From Gemmatimonadota bacterium (lineage in GTDB: Bacteria; 4572-55; J002): DNA of 38,348 bases. A program made the position numbers and the translations under genes. Below the pieces are notes generated by a model, which made no database searches, had not been told where the DNA came from, and saw only the letters and a program-made list of their open reading frames with translations. The DNA lies in NCBI GenBank assembly GCA_003697105.1, contig RFFQ01000016.1:1-38348 (forward strand), in the 5' to 3' direction. This document shows positions 1 to 8,837 of the stretch, piece after piece (position 1 is the stretch's first letter; the number at the start of each line of letters is the position of its first letter).

Positions 1-1992
1 ATTGGCAAAAGGACGGTAACGCCCGTCTAAATCCGTGCCCCAACAATATTGCCCTTCGTACGCGGTAGCGGGACCACCGCTCTCCTGCGGGATGCCCCAC
101 TCCCAAAGACCGGTGCCGCTCCAATTTCCATCATCTTCCTCAAAACTTTGGGCACGTTGCAAGGCAAAATCCTGTTCGACCGTTTCACCAGCGTTGATAA
201 ACACTTCTGCCGTTTGCTCGCCATAACTGGGTGCGACACACTGCACGGTGTACTGATAATCGGCAGGAATCGCCTCAAATTGATAAAATCCGGTTGGACT
301 GGTCATCACGGCGGGAATGGGTACGTCTAGCAACTGGATAGTAGCACCGGTGAGGGGTTCGCCGGTTTGGACGTCGCTAACCATCCCTTGCAGTGTACCG
401 GTCGGTTGGGCTTCCAAGGTCACATCTATGGTAATGGCATCCCCATTTTCAAGGGTAATCATTTCCCCTTCGGAAGGGTAATACCCAAAAAATTCAGCAT
501 AGAGGGTGTATGTGCCGGGGTAGGTTTCCAATAGGTATTCACCATTTTCATTGGCTTCGGTTTCATAGGAGCGATCTCCTTCAACCCAGACCCGCGCCCT
601 TAACGGGTCTCCATCGGTGCTGGTCACAGTGCCGCTGATCGTGGCGGAGAGTGCCGCATCTAAGCCATCCAAAACCGTAATTCCGCTATCTTCAGGGTCC
701 AGCCAATCGACGAGCCGTGTGGAAGGGGTGCTACCATAATCCCATGACACCGAAAATTTACCATAGGCATCATAAGTAAGGCTGGTACAGGAGGCACTAC
801 CACCATGTAATTGCCCAACAATGCGATGATCGGGGTCAAAGAGGGGTGATCCGGACGAACCGCCTTCCGTTGTGCCGTCATCCCAACTACCGATTCGCCA
901 ATGGGAATCCGCCGGAGTACCGGGCCACGCCCACGAGGTCACCGGGTCATCATCGAACGATATTTTTTTGATGTCACCGCTGGGGTGGTGAATCCCGACG
1001 GAATGGGGTGACGGAGTATCCACCGCCGACCAACCGGCGTAGTAAACTTCATATTCTTCGGGGGGGTTTGCACTCAGCAAGAGCAATCCAAAATCGGAGG
1101 CAGAATTTGCTGCCAACCGGCTACAACCGGAAATGCTTTGATCGGTGGGACCATCAACATCCTCGCAACCGGGGCTTTCATAATTGAAGATAAACACCCA
1201 AGAGGTTTCGCCACCTAAGCAGTGGTTTGCCGTCAAAAAATAAGGGGTTTGATCTTGTAAGGCATTGTTGACCAGCGCCCCCGTACAAAGCCGGAATCCT
1301 CCTTGTGTGGTGATCAACGCCACCGAACGCTTTTCATCCTGCCACGGTTCCCCTTCCGGGCAATTAACGTTGTTATTGCACGAACCAGAATCGCCAAAAT
1401 CGCGCAACTGCGCTCGTGCCGCCGGATTGAAGGTCGGTCGATAGGCATGAACTACGGTCATGATGTTGATTTCACCGGCTTGGTCCACATTAGCGGGTTC
1501 AATGTATTCCAGAATTTGCACATCACCGGGGATAGGAGCCGTAGAAAATTGACCGTAGGGCTTATTGTTGCTTGCCGTGAACGCACCCCGTACATCACTC
1601 CGGTCACCATTATACAAAAATAATTGCGCACCTTCCGGCAACCAGTATCGATCAAACACTAAATTGATTGAGTACGCGCCGGGACACTCCAGTTTCAAAC
1701 GCCAAACCCGGTCACCATTCGGAAGCGTTTCCCAGGTACCATCGCGATCCAGTCCTACATCTACCGGAAAGGGATACCCAAATCGTAGGGGAATATCCCC
1801 CTCTTGTTGTTCAAGTTCATCTTCTGCCAATAACGCCGCCGCATCAACCGCGGGCAGGGTGATCGTGTCAATCGTAGGACTCAAACGGTGAGAAAAACTG
1901 ACCGGCTCGCCACCGGCACTGATCTGTGCCATGACAGGGGCAACTATTCCGGTCACAAATAATAACATGAAAGTGGTTAGGGACTTCATCAT
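1..1992 (-). CDS. Secreted lysyl-endopeptidase-like serine protease, 3' end cut by window
   Basis: An open frame runs from ATG at 1992 to the window edge without a stop (at least 664 residues), so the C-terminus is missing. GGAGG lies at 1996-2000; a second ATG at 1989 is better spaced from it, so the start could be either. Residues 1-22 are a signal peptide ending 'PVMA'. A trypsin-fold catalytic triad is visible: His257 in 'TANHC', Asp300 in 'SDFGLL' and Ser380 in 'GGSSGSPL', the pattern of Achromobacter lysyl endopeptidase (S1 family). Two beta-sandwich domains of the carboxypeptidase-regulatory type follow (about 448-525 and 528-612). A further Trp-rich segment begins at ~616 and runs off the window. 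The role is probably extracellular protein digestion. Specificity for lysine is inferred from family resemblance only. A C-terminal sorting domain would be expected beyond the edge. Confidence 0.85.
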   Translation of the reverse strand, partial: MMKSLTTFMLLFVTGIVAPVMAQISAGGEPVSFSHRLSPTIDTITLPAVDAAALLAEDELEQQEGDIPLRFGYPFPVDVGLDRDGTWETLPNGDRVWRLKLECPGAYSINLVFDRYWLPEGAQLFLYNGDRSDVRGAFTASNNKPYGQFSTAPIPGDVQILEYIEPANVDQAGEINIMTVVHAYRPTFNPAARAQLRDFGDSGSCNNNVNCPEGEPWQDEKRSVALITTQGGFRLCTGALVNNALQDQTPYFLTANHCLGGETSWVFIFNYESPGCEDVDGPTDQSISGCSRLAANSASDFGLLLLSANPPEEYEVYYAGWSAVDTPSPHSVGIHHPSGDIKKISFDDDPVTSWAWPGTPADSHWRIGSWDDGTTEGGSSGSPLFDPDHRIVGQLHGGSASCTSLTYDAYGKFSVSWDYGSTPSTRLVDWLDPEDSGITVLDGLDAALSATISGTVTSTDGDPLRARVWVEGDRSYETEANENGEYLLETYPGTYTLYAEFFGYYPSEGEMITLENGDAITIDVTLEAQPTGTLQGMVSDVQTGEPLTGATIQLLDVPIPAVMTSPTGFYQFEAIPADYQYTVQCVAPSYGEQTAEVFINAGETVEQDFALQRAQSFEEDDGNWSGTGLWEWGIPQESGGPATAYEGQYCWGTDLDGRYRPFAN

Positions 1993-2174
1993 AAACCTCC
2001 GAAAAAAATGTAAAAACAGTGGATAAATGAGGGATATAGGGGAAAATGGGGGTTTCATCTTACACCCGGTGCGGTTTCGCCTTGAAACATAAGGCAACGA
2101 TGGTGCCACCCCGGTAAGCATTCTATTATGGGTACACGGTCTTAAATTAACGTTGCCATAAGTCTCAAATTTAT

Positions 2175-2203
2175 TTGCGAAATACTTAGATAGGGATTAT
2201 AAT
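2175..2203 (+). promoter_or_regulatory. Strong sigma70-type promoter for the NHL/BY-kinase operon
   Basis: TTGCGA (2175-2180), a 17-base spacer and a perfect TATAAT (2198-2203) lie 120 bases upstream of the first gene of the plus-strand operon. This is the best promoter in the 330-base divergent region 1993-2322. No comparable promoter was found for the minus-strand protease gene in the same gap. Confidence 0.75.
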
Positions 2204-2271
2204 GTCATTTGCGAGCATAGGAAAGAACTTTTTTACCAAAAAAACCTTGAAAGCCACGCCTGTGACATTAT
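2199..2271. repeat. Spaced inverted repeat (with nearby direct repeat) around the divergent-region promoter
   Basis: ATAATGTCA at 2199-2207 overlaps the -10 box. Its exact reverse complement TGACATTAT lies at 2263-2271, 55 bases away. In addition the octamer ATTTGCGA occurs at 2173-2180 (over the -35 box) and at 2207-2214 (near the transcription start). The placement suggests paired operator half-sites, but 8-9 base repeats can arise by chance in AT-rich DNA. Confidence 0.35.
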
Positions 2272-2322
2272 GACCACCCCCTTCGTTTATCTTTTCATGC
2301 GCTTTGAGGACCAGACCGGTTT

Positions 2323-3213
2323 ATGTTCCGTTATCTGATCGCGTCAATGGCTCTACTTTTTGTGTGTTGCACGATATCCCAGCCCACCCTTTCACCGCCC
2401 CCCGCACCAAATTTATTTGGAAGTTGTGGTACACGGGCAGGCCAGTTCTCCGAACCACAAGGGTTCTGCCTTGGTGTTTTTGATCATATTTTTATCGCGG
2501 ATACGGGTAACCACCGGGTGCAAGTGTTTAAAACGACCGGAGAATTTGTGACAGAATTTGGACACTTTGGTTCTCGTTCAGAAGAGTTCAATTATCCAAC
2601 CGATGTGGCAACCGACGGATTGTTTTTGTACGTGGTGGATTCCCAGAATCAGCGCGTGCAACGGTTTGATGCAAAGCGGTTTACTTTTCAAGATATATTT
2701 TTGACTGCAGACCGGGATCCATCGGTTTTAGAAGGCACACCGTTAGGCAATTTGGAGCACATTGCGGTGTCCCTTTCCGGCAAAGTGGCAGTCACCGATC
2801 CCGATAATCAGCGGGTGATTTTGTTGGATAATACCGGCCGTATCAATCGCGTAATACGCCCCGGCAATATTGGGGGAAAACCCGTTTTTGGAACAGATAA
2901 CCGGCTGTATATTCCGGTGGCACCGTCCCACATTTTTAGTGTCAATCATCAAGGGTTAGACCCCCAACGCCTAATTCTCCACCCCGGCGGGAAGCCCCAC
3001 CCTTTGGAATCACCTTGGGGAATCGCATTCAATCAAGACCAACGCGTTATTTATGATCGATTCAGCCTGCGCACCGAAGGGAAAACCATTATCGAATTTC
3101 CGTTTCCGGTGACCGAAATCCAGATTCGGAACGGAATCGCTTATTTTCTCAGTACGGAATGGTGTGGCTGGACTCAGGCACCATTGCCCCCGGAGGAAAA
3201 AACATCTCTATGA
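2323..3213 (+). CDS. Exported NHL-repeat (six-bladed propeller-like) protein
   Basis: This is a 296-residue protein. It has an N-terminal hydrophobic export signal (residues 1-20) ending in a Cys pair, possibly an unorthodox lipobox, so a lipoprotein is possible but not certain. At least three NHL-type repeats are readable: residues ~40-80 ('IADTGNHRVQVF'), ~87-117 ('VVDSQNQRVQRF') and ~142-175 ('VTDPDNQRVILL'). The remainder is probably degenerate blades. NHL propellers usually bind proteins or carbohydrates, and no catalytic residues are apparent. The ribosome site is weak (GAGGA at 2306-2310, 12 bases from ATG). The stop overlaps the ATG of the following tyrosine-kinase gene (ATGA, 3210-3213), which indicates translational coupling. 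I infer a periplasmic partner of the polysaccharide co-polymerase, but this is not shown by the sequence. Confidence 0.75.
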   Translation: MFRYLIASMALLFVCCTISQPTLSPPPAPNLFGSCGTRAGQFSEPQGFCLGVFDHIFIADTGNHRVQVFKTTGEFVTEFGHFGSRSEEFNYPTDVATDGLFLYVVDSQNQRVQRFDAKRFTFQDIFLTADRDPSVLEGTPLGNLEHIAVSLSGKVAVTDPDNQRVILLDNTGRINRVIRPGNIGGKPVFGTDNRLYIPVAPSHIFSVNHQGLDPQRLILHPGGKPHPLESPWGIAFNQDQRVIYDRFSLRTEGKTIIEFPFPVTEIQIRNGIAYFLSTEWCGWTQAPLPPEEKTSL

Positions 3214-5504
3214 AACCAGAACGAGAACCTCATGCGAATCCGTTGGACGGAAATCTATTCGCCCCCACGCTTTGGTCCTTCTTGGATGAGGGCAACCAAC
3301 CGTCTTCACCCGATTTTCACCAATTGTTGCAACTGATTTATCGTCACCGGTGGTTAGTGGTATTTGTGTTTTTAACCGTGATGATTCTCACGGTAATGTA
3401 CAATTATCTAGCCACACCGATCTACAAAGCAAATGCAAAAGTTGCCATTCGCACCTCTGAGACGGCAATGCCTTTGTTTTCCTCAATGTACTCCGGCTGG
3501 GTCAGCCAACGTGAAATTACCAACCAAATTGAGATATTGAAAAGCCGCACGTTGATGGAAAAAACATTGGCACGCTTACGCGCTTTTGGACCGGATGTGG
3601 ATTTACCGGTTCGGCAAGCACAAGACCCCGTTGGGGCACTACAGCAGGCGTTGGTATTTAATCCTATCCGGGATACTGACTTGATCGAGATCAGCGCAAC
3701 CTCTGCTTCCCCCGAAGCAGCCAAACTTATTGTTAATACCGTGATTGAGGTCTTCGATAAAGAAAGCCTGGACACTAGCCGGGAAAAAGTGCGCGAAGTG
3801 CGCCGCTTTTTGGATGAACAAAAACAGATTGCGGAAGAACGCCTCCGCGCTTCCGAAGAGGAACTCCGGGCGTTCAAAGAATCTTCCGACGTGATCTCAT
3901 TTAGTGGCGTAACAGAAAAAGTGCTAAGTGAACTCACCACCTTCGAAAGTCAATTAAACATCAATCAGACGGAATTGGAATCAAAAGAGAGCCAACTTCG
4001 CCAACTACAAGCCCAATTGCAAGAGATTAAAGGAAAACCGGTCGATCAGAATCAAAGTGAGCTATATCGGGAGTTGACCGCGACAATCGTCCGCAAAGAA
4101 ACACGCTTGATCGAATTACTCTCGCAAGGATACTCAGAAACCCATCCTGAAATTAAAGACCTCCGCACGGAGATCGAGGATGCAAAACTCACAGCAAAAG
4201 AATTGGCAAGAGCAATCATTGACCGGAATGAGGTCGATAATCCGGTGCAACAAGCCCAGCTCCTTCAGGAGCAAATTTTAGCCTTACAAGTGGATATAGA
4301 AACGTTGCGGGCAAAAAAGCAGGCACTGGAACAAGTGGTGAACAATTACCAACAGCGACTGACTACGCTCCCCACCAAAGAATTAGTACTGGCGGAACTC
4401 ACCCGCCAAGTGGAGGTCAACAAAAAAATATACTTGCTGTTAGTGGAAAAATTAGAAGAAGCCCGTATTCAGGAAGCCGGCGAAATTGGCAATGTGGTTG
4501 TAATTGATCCGGCGATTAAACCCCAAAAACCGGTTCGTCCTAACCGGCAGCGCAACATCTTACTTGGGTTTATTCTTGGGTTGGGACTAGGAATCGGAGT
4601 GGTCATGGTAAAGGGATATCTAAACCAAACGATCACCACGATAGAAGATATTGAACAGCATTTCAACTTACCATTACTGGGACTGATTCCAGTGATTCAT
4701 CCTGAATTTATCCATACCAGAAAAAAGCGGCGCGCCCTCAACCGATCTTCCGGTAAAACACCCCCAGACACCATGTTGATTACGCATCATTCGCCCAAAT
4801 CACCGGTGACAGAAGCGTATCGCACAATCCGCACGAGCTTGCAATTTGCCACGGTGGATTCACCCCTCCAATCCATACTGGTAACCAGTTGTGGTCCCCG
4901 GGAAGGAAAATCCACCACCATTGCCAATCTCGCAATTACCCTCAGCCGAATGGGAACCAAAACATTGATTGTGGATACCGATCTCCGCCGTCCAAGTTTA
5001 CACCGGCTCTTCCGGCGCCCCCAACAACCGGGTTTGGTGGACATACTCATGAATCAGGCAGACATATCGGACATCATTCACACCCACATTTTGGAAGAAC
5101 AGGATAACTCCGGGAATGTGATCGAATCCAACGAACTGGCACTGATTACCAGCGGTACCATTCCCCCCAACCCCTCCGAATTAATCGCTTCTAGCCGGAT
5201 GCAGGCGCTGATTAATCGCCTAAAACAACAATACGATGTCATCCTTTTTGATACCCCACCCGTGATTCCGGTAACCGATGCGGTGGTACTTTCCACTCGA
5301 GTAGATGGGGTACTACTGGTCTTTTCGGCGGAGAACACCAGCATTTCAGCGGTGAAACGAACCCTCTCCATTTTAGCAGGAGTTCACGCGCATATTTTAG
5401 GGACGGTCTTAAACAACTTTGAAACCAAACACTACTATGGCAAATATCATTATGGACGCGACTATCACACCTATTACCGCCACCAGCCCGATCACCAGAC
5501 CTAA
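3210..5504 (+). CDS. Wzc-like polysaccharide co-polymerase with C-terminal BY-tyrosine kinase
   Basis: This inner-membrane protein of 764 residues should control chain length and export of a surface polysaccharide. It has an N-terminal membrane segment (~48-70) followed by a Wzz-type periplasmic domain, then long coiled coil (~200-430). A second membrane helix (~449-470, Gly-rich) precedes a cytoplasmic bacterial tyrosine kinase domain. Kinase motifs are complete: Walker A 'GPREGKST' (Lys567), Walker A' 'VDTD' (588-591) and Walker B 'ILFDTPP' (Asp681). The C-terminal tail carries the expected tyrosine cluster (Tyr742, 743, 746, 748, 752, 755, 756), the autophosphorylation substrate. An in-frame ATG exists 51 bases upstream, but ATG 3210 is chosen because it overlaps the previous stop (ATGA) and follows GGAGG at 3192-3196. 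No glycosyltransferases, Wza or phosphatase are in the window, so the polysaccharide locus is elsewhere. Confidence 0.93.
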   Translation: MKPEREPHANPLDGNLFAPTLWSFLDEGNQPSSPDFHQLLQLIYRHRWLVVFVFLTVMILTVMYNYLATPIYKANAKVAIRTSETAMPLFSSMYSGWVSQREITNQIEILKSRTLMEKTLARLRAFGPDVDLPVRQAQDPVGALQQALVFNPIRDTDLIEISATSASPEAAKLIVNTVIEVFDKESLDTSREKVREVRRFLDEQKQIAEERLRASEEELRAFKESSDVISFSGVTEKVLSELTTFESQLNINQTELESKESQLRQLQAQLQEIKGKPVDQNQSELYRELTATIVRKETRLIELLSQGYSETHPEIKDLRTEIEDAKLTAKELARAIIDRNEVDNPVQQAQLLQEQILALQVDIETLRAKKQALEQVVNNYQQRLTTLPTKELVLAELTRQVEVNKKIYLLLVEKLEEARIQEAGEIGNVVVIDPAIKPQKPVRPNRQRNILLGFILGLGLGIGVVMVKGYLNQTITTIEDIEQHFNLPLLGLIPVIHPEFIHTRKKRRALNRSSGKTPPDTMLITHHSPKSPVTEAYRTIRTSLQFATVDSPLQSILVTSCGPREGKSTTIANLAITLSRMGTKTLIVDTDLRRPSLHRLFRRPQQPGLVDILMNQADISDIIHTHILEEQDNSGNVIESNELALITSGTIPPNPSELIASSRMQALINRLKQQYDVILFDTPPVIPVTDAVVLSTRVDGVLLVFSAENTSISAVKRTLSILAGVHAHILGTVLNNFETKHYYGKYHYGRDYHTYYRHQPDHQT

Positions 5505-5515
5505 AGGATGTGAAG

Positions 5516-6559
5516 ATGAAACCAGTGCTAAAATTGGTGTTAAGTCTGCTATTTAGCGGACTCTTTTTATATTTAGCATTCCAGCCCATTAACTTCCAAA
5601 AACTTGGGGTTGCGTTGCAACAGGTCCATTATGGAGGGGTGCTGTTGGCAGTGGTGTTCACCCTGTCCAGTTATATTCCCCGAGCGTTGCGGTGGCGCTA
5701 TCTGCTCCGGTCTATCAAATCGATCCCGCATTTACGGTTATATTCTCCGTTGATGATCGGTTTTATGGGCAATTGCGTCTTGCCGGCGCGAATGGGTGAA
5801 TTTTTACGGGCGTATGTGGTGGGACGGCAAGAATCCATCAGCAAAAGCTCCGCATTTGCCACCATTGTAGTCAGCCGGTTGTTCGATGGGCTAAGTTTGT
5901 TGTTTTTCCTCTGGTTGATTGCCGTTGTGGCAGCGCCAGACTGGGGGGAAATTCCGGTCAGCATCGGTGGCTATCATGCTCAATTACCGGTCAGCACTCT
6001 CAGCATGTTGTTTTTGGGGGGATATATGACAGTTGTGCTGGTGTTGGTTGCCCTTTGCCTGTGGGAAGAGCAGACATTACGTCTGATCCAGTTGTTGCTT
6101 TTTGGAGTACCGCACCGGTTCAAAGCGCGAATTTTAGACCTGTTGCGCGGATTTGTGGCGGGCTTACATATCATCAAAAACCTCAAAGATTTACTTAGCA
6201 TTAGCGGATATTCATTGATCATTTGGGTATTGTTGGGGATTTCGTATATGCCCCTCCTGATGGCGATTGATTTTGGCACGACGTTCCCCTTTTACACCCC
6301 GTTTTTGCTGGTTGCTATTTCGTCCTTTGGCGCCGCCATTCCTGCCGCGCCCGGCTTTATCGGGACGTATCACTACTTTTTGATGTTTGCCCTCAATATG
6401 GTTGCCGTTGGGGTCGATCAACATCATGTTGCCGCCCTCGCCATTATTGCCCACGCGGTGCAAGTCCTACCGGTTATCCTCATTGGACTCATCTTTTTTA
6501 TGAAAGAACATCTTTCTTTCCGCACCATTCGAGCAAAACAGATGGAGGTAAACCCCTGA
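5516..6559 (+). CDS. Flippase-like integral membrane protein (LPG-synthase transmembrane / AglD family)
   Basis: This is a polytopic membrane protein of 347 residues. It matches the family called lysylphosphatidylglycerol synthase TM region or UPF0104. Family hallmarks are 'RALRWRYLL' near residue 57, the loop 'NCVLPARMGEFLRAY' near residue 85, and 'VVSRLFDG' near residue 120. No aminoacyl-transferase domain follows, so this is the membrane-only form, generally linked to lipid or glycolipid handling. ATG 5516 is preferred (AAGGA at 5503-5507, spacing 8); a GTG at 5510 is too close to that site. The gene starts 11 bases after the kinase stop and its TGA overlaps the queG start (TGATG). The upstream neighbour suggests a role in envelope polysaccharide or lipid-linked sugar traffic, which is inference. 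Confidence 0.85.
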   Translation: MKPVLKLVLSLLFSGLFLYLAFQPINFQKLGVALQQVHYGGVLLAVVFTLSSYIPRALRWRYLLRSIKSIPHLRLYSPLMIGFMGNCVLPARMGEFLRAYVVGRQESISKSSAFATIVVSRLFDGLSLLFFLWLIAVVAAPDWGEIPVSIGGYHAQLPVSTLSMLFLGGYMTVVLVLVALCLWEEQTLRLIQLLLFGVPHRFKARILDLLRGFVAGLHIIKNLKDLLSISGYSLIIWVLLGISYMPLLMAIDFGTTFPFYTPFLLVAISSFGAAIPAAPGFIGTYHYFLMFALNMVAVGVDQHHVAALAIIAHAVQVLPVILIGLIFFMKEHLSFRTIRAKQMEVNP

Positions 6560-7497
6560 TGCCCTCTTTATCGAACCAAATCAAAGCTAAAGCTAAAGCT
6601 CTGGGCTTTTGCTTGGTGGGTATTGCTCCGGCAGAACCGCTCCAGTCAGAAGCGGATCAACTGGCAGAATGGTTGGCTCGGGGTTATCACGCAACCATGC
6701 ACTGGATGGAACGGCATCGCGAGAAACGAATCGATCCGGCAAAGCTGGTGCCGGGGGCACAGTCGATCATTGTGGTGGCAATGAATTACAAAACGGATTA
6801 TGAGCCAGTGGATGATCCTCAGGTGGGTAAAATCAGCCGCTATGCCTGCGGGGATGATTATCATGAGGTGCTTCGCCCTCGCCTGAAAGCCTTGTTGCAC
6901 TTCATCCAAACGCTGGTGCCGGCAGCGGAAGGGCGTGTTTTTGTGGATACGGCCCCAATGATGGATAAAGTATGGGCGGTGCGTGCCGGAATCGGTTGGC
7001 AAGGTAAACATACGAATGTAATCCACCGGGAGTGGGGGTCCTGGTTTTTTTTAGGGGAAGTTGTGGTCAACATTGAGTTGGAGTATGATACTCCCATTCT
7101 GGATTACTGCGGTACTTGCACACGCTGTCTGGATGCCTGCCCAACCGGGGCAATTGTAGCACCATACCAACTGAACGCTGAACGCTGTATATCCTACCAA
7201 ACCATCGAACATCGCGGCGATCTGCGGGCTGATTTAGTCCCGGACTTCCAAAATTGGATTTTTGGCTGTGATATCTGTCAGGAGGTCTGTCCCTGGAACC
7301 AAAAATTTGCCCCATCGACGGACGAACCTGCCTTTCAACCCCGACCGGAAAATGAAAATCGCCCTCTGAAGGAATGGATGGGATTAACCGAAGATGATTT
7401 TCGGAAACGGTTCCGAAAGAGTGCCGTAAAACGGACAAAATTTCAGGGATTTATGCGGAATGTAGCGGCAGTTGCCGATCAGGCAAAGGGCGTCTGA
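6559..7497 (+). CDS. queG: Epoxyqueuosine reductase
   Basis: This 312-residue protein should catalyse the last step of queuosine synthesis, reducing epoxyqueuosine at position 34 of tRNA in the cytoplasm. It uses a corrinoid-type cofactor and two [4Fe-4S] clusters. All eight cluster cysteines are seen: 'CGTCTRCLDAC' (184, 187, 190, 194), Cys210, and 'CDICQEVC' (237, 240, 244). Asp130 in 'VDTAPMMDK' matches the proposed proton donor, and 'GWQGKHTN' is a strong family signature. GGAGG at 6544-6548 supports ATG 6559. Its 3' end overlaps the convergent regulator gene by 19 bases (7479-7497). No other queuosine genes are in the window, so its place in this operon is probably incidental. Confidence 0.95.
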   Translation: MPSLSNQIKAKAKALGFCLVGIAPAEPLQSEADQLAEWLARGYHATMHWMERHREKRIDPAKLVPGAQSIIVVAMNYKTDYEPVDDPQVGKISRYACGDDYHEVLRPRLKALLHFIQTLVPAAEGRVFVDTAPMMDKVWAVRAGIGWQGKHTNVIHREWGSWFFLGEVVVNIELEYDTPILDYCGTCTRCLDACPTGAIVAPYQLNAERCISYQTIEHRGDLRADLVPDFQNWIFGCDICQEVCPWNQKFAPSTDEPAFQPRPENENRPLKEWMGLTEDDFRKRFRKSAVKRTKFQGFMRNVAAVADQAKGV

Positions 7498-8837
7498 ATC
7501 TCGGACGAAAGTTCAAACACTTCTTTTAAGGCGTGGGTCAATTCATCAAGCGTCGCTGTGGCGGGAAGGGTTTTCTCAATGTGTTCTGAACGTGAAATAG
7601 ACCCCTCCGGTACACCAACTAACACAATCGGTAAACTCGGGTTCGGTAAATCTGGGTTGTGCCGGATCAGTTTAATGAGTTGCTCTCCCCGAATAATGGG
7701 CATATCGTTAAATAGAAGTAGCCCGTCGGGGTTTTCCGTGACCATCATGGAAAGGACATCCGGTCCGCTTTCCGCAAAGACTAACTGAAAGCGTTGGAGT
7801 CCCAGCTTTTCAGCTAATAAGTTGACCGGCTCTTTATGTCGGATTCCGACCAAAACGCGCCGTACGGGGGTAATTTTGGTTTCCTTCAAATCATCACTAC
7901 GCTTATCAATGACAATATTACTACCGGGCAATTTTTTAGCGTAACCTTTCAATTCCCCTTCAATATCACCGATTTGCCCCGGGTGGGTGATCGTCCGCTT
8001 GACATTGGTGATGACCACAATGGTGATGGTCATAATCGGGAACTGCATTACCTCACCTTGCCGGTTTTCACTAATAAAGTATCCCCGTTCCAAATCCTCT
8101 GGACGAAAAAAGGCTTTAATCTTCTCATCAAATTGGTCCACGATCCGCTGGCAGACCGCATGCATCCGGTCGGGCGTTGTCACGAAGATGAAATCATCCC
8201 CCCCAATATGTCCCACGAAATCATCCGGGTTCCCCAGTTTAGAGACGGCATCACTAATAATCTGCGCCGTTAAAAAAAGCACTTTATCGCCGGCTTGAAA
8301 TCCATATTTATCATTATACGCCTTAAATTGATCCAGATCGGTGTAGCAGACCGCAAATTTCTCGTTGGCGATGATCCGTTTTGCCAATTCGCGTTCCCGT
8401 GAGACGTAACCGGGCAGACGGGTGAGGGGGTTGGCATCCAAATATTGGCGTTGTCGCTTCAGGACGGTATCCACCCGGGCAATAAGTTCTTCATTGATAA
8501 AGGGTTTGGTCACAAAGTCATTCCCGCCGGCGTAGAGTGCCTCCACTTTGTTGCCCACTTCATTCATGGCAGAAAGGAAAATGATGGGAATATGCCGGGT
8601 GAACACGTTCTGTTGCAACCGCCGGCAGACCTCCAGACCGTCCATTTCCGGCATCATGACATCCAGAATCACCAAATCTGGGTTGAACTTTTCCACATTT
8701 TCTAACGCCTGCTTTCCATTGGAATTCATACTAACGGTATATCCATTGAGTTCCAGCACCTTGGAAACCAGTGTGAGGATTAGGTCATCATCATCAACAA
8801 TCATAATGCGTGCTTTGGAAGTTGATTCTGTGGTCAT
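7479..8837 (-). CDS. REC-GGDEF-pseudoREC response regulator
   Basis: This is a 452-residue cytoplasmic regulator. The N-terminal receiver is intact (acidic cluster at 15-18, phospho-Asp59, Lys111). The middle domain is GGDEF-like: metal-binding 'YTDLDQF' (Asp167, Asp169) and a signature 'GGDDF' at 212-216, with Asp in place of the usual Glu. The RxxD inhibitory site is changed to NPDD (203-206), so product inhibition should be absent and cyclase activity is uncertain. The C-terminal third (~322-445) has a receiver-like pattern, but Phe376 replaces the phospho-Asp and the conserved Lys is missing, so it is a pseudo-receiver. AGGAG lies 7 bases before ATG 8837, and that ATG overlaps the stop of the upstream paralogue (ATGA, 8834-8837). 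The two proteins look like a tandem duplication. Confidence 0.88.
   Translation of the reverse strand: MTTESTSKARIMIVDDDDLILTLVSKVLELNGYTVSMNSNGKQALENVEKFNPDLVILDVMMPEMDGLEVCRRLQQNVFTRHIPIIFLSAMNEVGNKVEALYAGGNDFVTKPFINEELIARVDTVLKRQRQYLDANPLTRLPGYVSRERELAKRIIANEKFAVCYTDLDQFKAYNDKYGFQAGDKVLFLTAQIISDAVSKLGNPDDFVGHIGGDDFIFVTTPDRMHAVCQRIVDQFDEKIKAFFRPEDLERGYFISENRQGEVMQFPIMTITIVVITNVKRTITHPGQIGDIEGELKGYAKKLPGSNIVIDKRSDDLKETKITPVRRVLVGIRHKEPVNLLAEKLGLQRFQLVFAESGPDVLSMMVTENPDGLLLFNDMPIIRGEQLIKLIRHNPDLPNPSLPIVLVGVPEGSISRSEHIEKTLPATATLDELTHALKEVFELSSEIQTPFA

Noticed and set aside
1993-2160. Promoter for the minus-strand protease
   Set aside because: TAGAAT and CATAAT occur as -10 candidates, but no acceptable -35 box lies at 16-18 bases.
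3422-3940. 172-residue minus-strand frame inside the Wzc-like gene
   Set aside because: It is Ser/Arg-rich, mirroring the coiled-coil codons of the real gene.
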